From Enteroscipio rubneri (GTDB lineage Bacteria; Actinomycetota; Coriobacteriia; Coriobacteriales; Eggerthellaceae): a stretch of 64,000 bases of DNA. Positions 57,853 to 64,000 of the stretch are shown one piece after another (positions within the stretch are counted from its first letter, which is position 1; the number at the start of each line of letters is the position of its first letter). Position numbers and translations under genes: made by a program. The notes under the pieces are model-generated. The model was given only the letters and a program-made list of their open reading frames with translations. It searched no databases and had not been told where the DNA came from. The DNA lies in contig NZ_PPEK01000004.1 in assembly GCF_002899715.1 (NCBI RefSeq), positions 1 through 64,000 of the forward strand. The letters run 5' to 3'.

Positions 57853-60800
57853 ATGGTTTCTCGCGTGTATGTTGAGAAGAAGCCCGGCTTCGACGTGGAG
57901 GCGCAGCAGCTCGCGCACGAGCTGCGCGACATCTTAGGGATCGAGCGGCTCGAAGGCCTGCGCCTGGTGAACCGCTACGACGTGGAGGGCATCTCGGACG
58001 AGCTGTTCGAGCAGTGCGTGCCCACGGTGTTCAGCGAGCCGCAGTCCGACGTGGCCACTTTGGAGATGCCGGCGGCGGAAGGCGCAGCCGTGTTCGCGGT
58101 GGAGTACCTGCCCGGGCAGTTCGACCAGCGCGCCGACTCGGCCAGCGAGTGCATACAGCTGATCAGCCAGGGCGAGCGCCCCGAGGTGCGCAGCGCGAAG
58201 GTGTACCTGCTGGAGGGCCCGCTCGCCGACGAGGACGTGGCCGCCATCAAGCATTACGTGATCAACCCCATTGAGGCGCGCGAGGCCTCGCTCGAGCCGC
58301 GCGAGACGCTGCGCATGGAGCAGCCCGTGCCGCCCATGGTGGAGACGGTGGAGGGCTTCCTCGACCTGGACGAGGCGGGGCTCGCGGTGTTCATCGCCGA
58401 CCGCGGCCTGGCCACGGATCTGGCCGACCTCGCGTTCTGCCAGCGGTACTTCGCGGAGGAGGGGCGCAACCCCACCATCACCGAGATCAAGATGATCGAC
58501 ACCTACTGGTCCGACCACTGCCGCCACACCACGTTCGGCACGGTGCTCGACGACGTGCGGATCGACGACGAGGCCGTGCGGGCGGCCTTCGAGAAGTACC
58601 TGGCCATGCGCCACGAGCTGGGCCGCGACGAGAAGCCGGTGTGCCTCATGGACATGGGCACCATCGGCGCGCGCTGGCTGAAGGCGCAGGGCATCCTCAC
58701 CGGGCTCGACGAGTCCGAGGAGATCAACGCCTGCACCGTGAAGGTGAACGTGGACGTTGACGGCGAGGAGCAGGACTGGCTGTACCTGTTCAAGAACGAG
58801 ACGCACAACCACCCCACCGAGATCGAGCCGTTCGGCGGCGCGGCCACCTGCGTGGGCGGCGCCATCCGCGACCCGCTTTCCGGGCGCAGCTACGTGTACC
58901 AGGCCATGCGCCTCACCGGCGCGGCCGACCCGCTGGTGCCCGTGAGCGAGACGCTGCCCGGCAAGCTGCCGCAGCGCAAGCTGGTGACCACGGCCGCGGC
59001 GGGCTATTCGTCGTACGGCAACCAGATAGGTCTGGCAACCGGCCAGGTGAACGAGCTGTACCATCCCGGCTACGCGGCCAAGCGCATGGAGATCGGCGCG
59101 GTGGTGGGCGCGACGCCGGCCGACCACGTGCGGCGCGAGACGCCGGCTCCGGGCGATGTGATCGTGCTTTTGGGCGGGCGCACGGGCCGCGACGGCATCG
59201 GCGGCGCCACGGGATCGTCGAAGGCGCACAAGCTGGAGTCGCTCGAGACGTGCGGCGCGGAGGTGCAGAAGGGCAACGCGCCGGTCGAGCGCAAGATCCA
59301 GCGCCTGTTCCGCCGCGGCGACGCGTGCCGCATGATCAAGCGCTGCAACGACTTCGGCGCGGGCGGCGTGTCCGTGGCCGTGGGCGAGCTGGCTGACGGC
59401 CTGTTCATCGACCTGAACAAGGTGCCGAAGAAGTACGAGGGCCTGGACGGCACGGAGCTCGCCATCGCCGAGAGCCAGGAGCGCATGGCCGTGGCGCTGG
59501 CGTCCGAGGACGTGGACGCGTTCATCGCGCTCGCGCACGAGGAGAACCTCGAGGCCACGCCCATCGCCAAGGTCACCGAAGAGGCGCGCGTGCGCATGGT
59601 GTGGAACGATGCCGTCATCGTGGACGTGAGCCGCGACTTCCTCAACAGCAACGGCGCGGCCAAGCACCAGAACGTGCATGTGGCGCCCGGCGGGAGCTAC
59701 GAGCGCACGTGGGAGGGCGAGACGCTGGCCGAGCGCCTGGGCGCGCTCGTGCGCGACCTGAACGTGTGCTCGAACAAGGGCCTGTCGGAGCGCTTCGACT
59801 CCACCATCGGCGCGGCCACGGCGCTCATGCCGTTCGGTGGCGCGCGCCAGCTCACGCCGGCAATGGCCATGGTGGCGAAGCTGCCCGTGTTCGGCGAGAC
59901 CTCCACGGTGAGCGGCATGGCCTGGGGCTTCAACCCGTACCTCACGGCGGCGAACCCGTTCGTGGGCTCGTACATCGCCGTGGTGGAGAGCGTGGCGAAG
60001 CTGGTGGCCGCCGGTTTCGCGCGCGAGGACATGTACCTCACGTTCCAGGAGTACTTCGAGAAGCTGCGCGACGAGCCCGAGCGCTGGGGCAAGCCCGCCG
60101 CGGCCGTGCTGGGCGCGCTGATGGCGCAGGTGGACCTGGGCGTGGGGGCCATCGGCGGCAAGGACTCCATGTCCGGCAGCTTCGAGCAGCTTGACGTGCC
60201 GCCGACTTTGGTGTCGTTCGCGACGGCCGTGGGATCGATCGACCGCGTGACGTCTCCCGAGTTCAAGGGAGCCGGCCATCGGGTGGCGCGCATCGCTCCC
60301 GCGGCTTACGACGGCGTGGTGCCCGAGGCGGCGGGGCTGCTGGAGGCCATCGCGGTTGTGGAGCGCCTCATCGGCGAGGGCGCGGCGCTCGCCGTGTCGA
60401 CGCCCGGCTACGGCGGGACGGCCGAGGCCCTGTTCAAGATGTGCGTGGGCAACGGCATCGGGCTGGCGCTGGACGAAGACGTGACGGCCGACGAGCTGTT
60501 CGCTCCCGCCTACGGCAGCTTCCTCGTGGAGCTGGCCGACGACGCCGCAGTGCCCGCCGCCGGCGACGCCGTGCGCGTCGACGTGCTGGGCGAGACGACG
60601 GAGGCCTACCAGTTCGCCGCCTGCGGCGAGACGATCCCCCTCGCCGACCTGCAAGAGGCCTGGGAATCGCAGCTGGAGCCCGTGTTCCCGTACCGCGCCG
60701 AGGGCGAGCGCGTGGAACCGGTGTCCTTCGGCAGCGCCACGCCCCTCACCTACAACGGAACCATCGCGCGTCCGCGCGTGGTGATCCCCGTGTTCCCCGG

Positions 60801-61569
60801 CAACAACTGCGAGTACGACTCCGCGCGTGCCTTCGAGCAGGCGGGGGCCGTGGTGGACACGTTCGTCATCAACAACCTCACGCCCGACAAGGTGGCCGAG
60901 AGCACGGCCGAGCTGGTGCGGCTCATCAACAACAGCCAGATCATCATGCTGCCGGGCGGCTTCTCCGGCGGCGACGAGCCCGACGGCTCCGCCAAGTTCA
61001 TCACGGCGTTCTTCCGCGCCCCCGCGGTGACGGAAGCGGTGCGCGACCTGCTGCAGAACCGCGACGGCCTGATGCTCGGCATCTGCAACGGCTTCCAGGC
61101 GCTCGTGAAGCTGGGCCTCGTGCCGTTCGGCGACATCCGCCCGATGGACGAGAGCTGTCCCACGCTCACGTTCAACGACATCGGCCGCCACCAGAGCCGC
61201 CTCGTGCGCACGCGCGTGGCGTCCAGCCTGTCGCCGTGGGTCTCGCGCTGCGAGGTGGGCGACGTGCATACGGTGCCGGTGAGCCATGGCGAGGGCCGCT
61301 TCGTGGCGAGCGACGAGCTGCTCGCCCAGCTGCGCGACGCTGGCCAGATAGCCACGCAGTACGTGGGGGCGGATGGCCAGCCGTCCATGGACCTGGACGT
61401 GAACCCCAACGGCTCCGCCTGGGCCATCGAGGGTATCACGAGTCCCGACGGCCGCGTCCTCGGCAAGATGGGCCACAGCGAGCGCCGCGGCGCGGGCCTG
61501 TACCGGAACGTTCCCGGCGACCTGTTCCAGCCCTTGTTCGAAGGCGGCGTGGGCTACTTCACCGACTAA
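57853..61569 (+). CDS. purL: Phosphoribosylformylglycinamidine synthase, single-chain
   Basis: A 1238-residue, one-piece FGAM synthase (step 4 of purine synthesis: FGAR + Gln + ATP). Order: a PurS-like N-terminal domain, two tandem AIRS/FGAM synthetase halves (DTYWSDHCRHTTF, KNETHNHPTEIEPFGGAATC, CNDFGAGGVSVAVGELADG, IGGKDSMSGSF) and a C-terminal glutamine amidotransferase (IPVFPGNNCEYDSA, MLGICNGFQAL with the catalytic Cys, SHGEGRF). From its length and details it belongs to the clade found in clostridia and Coriobacteriia rather than the E. coli type. The ATG at 57853 has AAGGTGG upstream; a GTG 9 bp earlier is an alternative. Confidence 0.96.
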   Translation: MVSRVYVEKKPGFDVEAQQLAHELRDILGIERLEGLRLVNRYDVEGISDELFEQCVPTVFSEPQSDVATLEMPAAEGAAVFAVEYLPGQFDQRADSASECIQLISQGERPEVRSAKVYLLEGPLADEDVAAIKHYVINPIEAREASLEPRETLRMEQPVPPMVETVEGFLDLDEAGLAVFIADRGLATDLADLAFCQRYFAEEGRNPTITEIKMIDTYWSDHCRHTTFGTVLDDVRIDDEAVRAAFEKYLAMRHELGRDEKPVCLMDMGTIGARWLKAQGILTGLDESEEINACTVKVNVDVDGEEQDWLYLFKNETHNHPTEIEPFGGAATCVGGAIRDPLSGRSYVYQAMRLTGAADPLVPVSETLPGKLPQRKLVTTAAAGYSSYGNQIGLATGQVNELYHPGYAAKRMEIGAVVGATPADHVRRETPAPGDVIVLLGGRTGRDGIGGATGSSKAHKLESLETCGAEVQKGNAPVERKIQRLFRRGDACRMIKRCNDFGAGGVSVAVGELADGLFIDLNKVPKKYEGLDGTELAIAESQERMAVALASEDVDAFIALAHEENLEATPIAKVTEEARVRMVWNDAVIVDVSRDFLNSNGAAKHQNVHVAPGGSYERTWEGETLAERLGALVRDLNVCSNKGLSERFDSTIGAATALMPFGGARQLTPAMAMVAKLPVFGETSTVSGMAWGFNPYLTAANPFVGSYIAVVESVAKLVAAGFAREDMYLTFQEYFEKLRDEPERWGKPAAAVLGALMAQVDLGVGAIGGKDSMSGSFEQLDVPPTLVSFATAVGSIDRVTSPEFKGAGHRVARIAPAAYDGVVPEAAGLLEAIAVVERLIGEGAALAVSTPGYGGTAEALFKMCVGNGIGLALDEDVTADELFAPAYGSFLVELADDAAVPAAGDAVRVDVLGETTEAYQFAACGETIPLADLQEAWESQLEPVFPYRAEGERVEPVSFGSATPLTYNGTIARPRVVIPVFPGNNCEYDSARAFEQAGAVVDTFVINNLTPDKVAESTAELVRLINNSQIIMLPGGFSGGDEPDGSAKFITAFFRAPAVTEAVRDLLQNRDGLMLGICNGFQALVKLGLVPFGDIRPMDESCPTLTFNDIGRHQSRLVRTRVASSLSPWVSRCEVGDVHTVPVSHGEGRFVASDELLAQLRDAGQIATQYVGADGQPSMDLDVNPNGSAWAIEGITSPDGRVLGKMGHSERRGAGLYRNVPGDLFQPLFEGGVGYFTD

Positions 61570-61570
61570 G

Positions 61571-61621
61571 CGTCCCCATTGGGGACGTTCGAGCGGCGCG
61601 TCCTTCGGGGCGCGCCGCTTT
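61571..61621 (+). terminator. Double terminator after purL
   Basis: First hairpin: CGTCCCC-ATT-GGGGACG (61571-61587), starting two bases after the purL stop. Second: 11-bp stem beginning GCGGCGCG with a TTCG loop (61593-61618, one G-T pair), followed by TTTCT. The second is a classic intrinsic terminator. Confidence 0.85.
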
Positions 61622-61640
61622 CTCGATTGAAAAGGACGGG

Positions 61641-62396
61641 ATGCCCATGGAGTCCGAATTCGTCAACCTCACGCTGGAGAACCTCGCCGACGAGCACCTC
61701 TCCTGCCTCATCCGCGTCAAAAAGCCCCATCCGGGCGTCGAGGCGAAGCGCCGATGGCTGGCCGACCGGCTGCGCGAGGGCCACGTGTTCCGCAAGCTGC
61801 AGGTGAAGGACCCGGTGTTCATCGAGTACGCCCCGCTTGAGACGGCGTGGGTCCCCATCGTGGGCGACAACTACCTGTACGTGTACTGCCTCTGGGTGTT
61901 GGGCGCGTCCAAGGGGAAAGGGTACGGGCGTGCGCTCATGGAGCACTGCCTTGCCGATGCGCGCGAGCAGGGCAAGTCGGGCGTGTGCATGCTGGGCTCG
62001 AAGAAGCAGAAGTCGTGGCTGTCCGACCAATCGTTCGCGAAGAAGTTCGGCTTCGAGGCAGTGGACGCCACGGACGACGGGTACGAGCTGCTTGCCCTGT
62101 CGTTCGACGGCACCGTGCCGGCGTTCGCGCCGCGCGCCAAGGCGCAGAGGATCGAGCGCGACGAGCTGACGATCTACTACGATTTCCAGTGCCCTTACGT
62201 GCCCGGGCATATCGCCGCGGTGCAGCGGTACTGCGAGGAGAACGATGTCCCGCTGACGTTGATCCAGGTCGATTCGCTGCAAACGGCGAAGGACCTGCCC
62301 TGCGTGTTCAACAACTGGGCCGTGTTCTACAAGGGCACGTTCGAGACCGTGAACCTGCTGGACACCGCGTATTTGAAGCGGATACTCAAGAAGTAG
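61641..62396 (+). CDS. GNAT acetyltransferase with YoaP-like C-terminal domain
   Basis: A 251-residue protein. Residues 1-~150 form a GNAT acetyltransferase, with the acetyl-CoA loop in LGASKGKGYGRALMEHCLAD. The C-terminal ~85 residues (from IYYDFQCPYVPGHIAAVQRY) resemble the YoaP domain, a thioredoxin-like fold with one Cys (FQCPYV) in place of CxxC. This fusion recurs in gut anaerobes with unknown substrate. AAAGGACGGG is at the ATG; a second ATG lies 6 bp on. The purL terminator separates it from upstream transcription. Confidence 0.85.
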   Translation: MPMESEFVNLTLENLADEHLSCLIRVKKPHPGVEAKRRWLADRLREGHVFRKLQVKDPVFIEYAPLETAWVPIVGDNYLYVYCLWVLGASKGKGYGRALMEHCLADAREQGKSGVCMLGSKKQKSWLSDQSFAKKFGFEAVDATDDGYELLALSFDGTVPAFAPRAKAQRIERDELTIYYDFQCPYVPGHIAAVQRYCEENDVPLTLIQVDSLQTAKDLPCVFNNWAVFYKGTFETVNLLDTAYLKRILKK

Positions 62397-62423
62397 GCGA
62401 GACTCCGGCGAAGGAGGTGCGGA

Positions 62424-62645
62424 ATGGGTTTTCTCGAAAGCTTCAACCGCGGGCTGATCGGGGATGACGGCTACGAGTTCGCGGGCAGGCAGGTGGCGTG
62501 CTCGCACTGCGGCGGCACCGCGTTCGACGAGCGGTCGGCGCAGCTCAACACGATGGGCCTCACGTTCCTCGACCTCGATTGGGCGAACAGGAGCGCCACG
62601 GTCCTCGTCTGCAAAGACTGCGGCCATCTCGAATGGTTCTTGTGA
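62424..62645 (+). CDS. Small zinc-ribbon protein
   Basis: A 73-residue protein with two CxxC knuckles (VACSHCGGT and LVCKDCGHLEW) separated by ~37 residues with AQLNTMGLTFLDLDWANRSA. The pattern matches small nucleic-acid-binding or chaperone-type zinc ribbons, which are often unannotated. GAAGGAGG precedes the ATG, 27 bp after the GNAT gene, so the two are probably co-transcribed. No specific function is supported. Confidence 0.85.
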   Translation: MGFLESFNRGLIGDDGYEFAGRQVACSHCGGTAFDERSAQLNTMGLTFLDLDWANRSATVLVCKDCGHLEWFL

Positions 62646-62661
62646 CACAGGTGCGGAAAGG

Positions 62662-62749
62662 TATCAAATAGAAACCGATTTCCTGTCGCTATTTGATAGA
62701 AATCGCGATTTTGATCAAATAGAGAGTACAATGACGCTTGTATTTGATA
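62662..62749. promoter_or_regulatory. Four-copy operator array upstream of the Fic gene
   Basis: The word TATCAAATAG or its complement occurs four times: 62662-62671 (forward, 10/10), 62689-62698 (inverted, 10/10), 62714-62722 (forward, ATCAAATAG) and 62740-62749 (inverted, 9/10). Spacing is 25-27 bp, so the copies form two facing pairs. A TACAAT -10-like hexamer (62727-62732) lies between copies 3 and 4. The block is AT-rich against its surroundings. Confidence 0.8.
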
Positions 62750-62770
62750 ACAAACGGGCAGGATCAGTAT

Positions 62771-64000
62771 ATGAGCGACTACCCAACGCTGGAAAAACTT
62801 TTCTATTCCGACTCGTCGTCCGAGCGCGTCGAGCATGTGAAGGCCGAGGCTGAGAGGCGGCTCAACAACCCCGCCTCATTCCGCACGGGCATCGAGCTGT
62901 CCTCGGGGGAGCTCTTCCTGGCAACGCCGCGCGAGCTGTCTCTCCTCAACGAGAAGATGCTTCGGGCGGAGCGCAAAGTGTCCCAGCTCTGGCGCGATTT
63001 GCCGGGTATCGCGCGGTGGGCGTACTTGCGCAGCCTCATCATGGACGAGATCATGTTCACCAACGAGATGGAAGGTGTCCACAGCTCCCGGCGGCAGATC
63101 GAGGAGGCGCTCGAAAGCGCGGAGGCGAAGCGGCCGACGAAGGAGGCAAAGCGGTTCAGGGAATTCGCCAGCCTTTACCTGGAACTCACCGATTCGAACC
63201 ACGTGTACCCTCAAACACCTGCCGACATCAGGGCGATTTACGACAAGGTGGTGGCCGACGCCATCGATGACCGGGATCTGCCGGATGGGAAGCTGTTCCG
63301 GGCCGGGCTCGTGGACGTGAAGTCGGCGAGCCAGAAGACGCTTCACACGGGAGTGGGTCCGGAAAGCAAGATCGTCGAGATGATCGACCGTATGATCGAG
63401 CTGGTTGCCTCGCCCGACATCCCGCAAACATATTCGGCTATCCTCTCGCATTTCCTGTTCGAGTACATCCATCCGTTCTACGACGGCAACGGAAGGACGG
63501 GGCGGTATCTGTTGGCGCTCTATTTGAGCGAGCCGTTGTCGGAGACGACGGTGCTTTCCCTTTCGCGCGTGATCGCGGAGAACAAGAGCAAGTATTACAA
63601 AGCGTTCGATGTGACCGAACGTCCGATGAACCATGCTGAAGCCACCTTCTTCGTGATGCAGATCATAGAGCTGATCAGGTTGGCACAAGACTCGCTCATC
63701 GAGAGCATCGAACTGAAGCGGATGCAGCTCGACGCCGCTTGCGCGTGCATGGGGCGGCTAGCATCGGAATGCGAGCTTACCGACATGGCTGTGAACGTGC
63801 TGTTCGTCATGGCCCAGTTCCACCTGTTCGGCGCGTTTTCCGAGGCCTCGCTCAAGGATATCGCCGGGAACCTCGAGGTGAGCACGCAGACGGCGCGCCG
63901 GTACTTGCAAGAGCTGGAGGGGAAGGGCCTCATCGCAACCGTATCGAGGAAGCCGCTCAAGTTCGTGCTGAGCGACAAGACCGTGGAAGCGCTCGAGATG
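62771..64000 (+). CDS. Fic-domain protein with C-terminal winged helix, truncated by window
   Basis: At least 410 residues; the frame is open to the last base. It has an N-terminal helical region, then a Fic core with HPFYDGNGRTGR (catalytic His at residue 234), and a predicted winged helix near the end (FSEASLKDIAGNLEVSTQTA then RRYLQELEGKGLIATV). An inhibitory motif of the class II type, (S/T)xxxE(G/N), is visible as TNEMEG at residues 97-102. Fic enzymes AMPylate or otherwise modify target proteins. The ATG at 62771 lies 22 bp after the last operator copy; its ribosome site is weak. The winged helix may bind the upstream array, giving autoregulation (inference). Confidence 0.9.
   Translation, partial: MSDYPTLEKLFYSDSSSERVEHVKAEAERRLNNPASFRTGIELSSGELFLATPRELSLLNEKMLRAERKVSQLWRDLPGIARWAYLRSLIMDEIMFTNEMEGVHSSRRQIEEALESAEAKRPTKEAKRFREFASLYLELTDSNHVYPQTPADIRAIYDKVVADAIDDRDLPDGKLFRAGLVDVKSASQKTLHTGVGPESKIVEMIDRMIELVASPDIPQTYSAILSHFLFEYIHPFYDGNGRTGRYLLALYLSEPLSETTVLSLSRVIAENKSKYYKAFDVTERPMNHAEATFFVMQIIELIRLAQDSLIESIELKRMQLDAACACMGRLASECELTDMAVNVLFVMAQFHLFGAFSEASLKDIAGNLEVSTQTARRYLQELEGKGLIATVSRKPLKFVLSDKTVEALEM

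Noticed and set aside
57934-61476. 1180-codon open frame antisense to purL
   Set aside because: It is a GC-rich shadow of a certain gene; the protein is Arg/His/Ala/Val-biased, has no recognisable domain and no ribosome site.
1-64000. CRISPR arrays, insertion sequences, prophage, integrases, toxin-antitoxin pairs
   Set aside because: No evenly spaced repeats with spacers, transposase, integrase or phage genes seen. The Fic gene was considered as a toxin, but no separate antitoxin gene is next to it in the visible part.

Overview
The window is GC-rich, densely coded bacterial chromosome with short intergenic gaps and good Shine-Dalgarno sites. Gene content points to an anaerobic gut actinobacterium of the Eggerthellaceae (Eggerthella/Gordonibacter-like; this is inference, since no rRNA or other marker is present). 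The clues are a BadF-type activase next to COG3580/COG3581 proteins, a FldA/HadA-like CoA-transferase, several RclA-like flavoproteins, clade-II PurL, Tat- and lipoprotein-exported proteins and cytochrome bd. I saw no tRNA, rRNA, CRISPR array, insertion sequence or prophage.

Layout. 0.2-5 kb: cupin, PfkB kinase and XRE regulator, then htpG behind a strong promoter overlapped by a CIRCE operator, then a glucose-1-dehydrogenase-like SDR. 5-10 kb: a three-gene activase/COG3581/COG3580 operon divergent from a LysR gene. 9.7-15.4 kb: aquaporin, a small zinc ribbon, two paralogous RclA-like flavoproteins flanking a universal stress protein, and a rhodanese lipoprotein. 15.6-21.8 kb: DHA2 exporter, SpoU methyltransferase, isochorismatase-like hydrolase, ferritin-like/VIT1 fusion, a small membrane protein and MazG. 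22-28.4 kb: a large GGDEF-EAL-PAS-GGDEF protein whose start abuts a G9 tract, a small alarmone synthetase, a TDT-family transporter and a LysR gene. 28.4-31.6 kb: a consensus parS site, a MerR-type promoter, a frameshifted aldo/keto reductase, and an anion transporter gene carrying a second parS inside a repeat-rich linker.

31.8-37.7 kb: amino-acid ABC transporter, then cydAB. 37.8-45.9 kb: a DUF4190 protein, YqeY and a tightly packed envelope cluster (two bPH proteins, hemolysin III, CorC/HlyC, PspC). 46-53.4 kb: a lysozyme-like exported protein, paired TrkA/KtrA proteins, purB, a class III CoA-transferase and a protein with an internal Tat signal. 53.5-64 kb: an OmpR-type two-component system, purC, purL, a GNAT-YoaP protein, a zinc-ribbon protein and a Fic protein behind an array of four operator-like repeats; the Fic gene runs off the window.

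The strongest leads are the two parS sites (one inside a coding sequence), the Fic operator array, the G9 tract at a cyclic-di-GMP gene, the MerR-type promoter driving a frameshifted reductase, and the uncharacterised activase operon. No database search or alignment could be run. Family assignments rest on motif recognition, and functions given for families are recalled knowledge.
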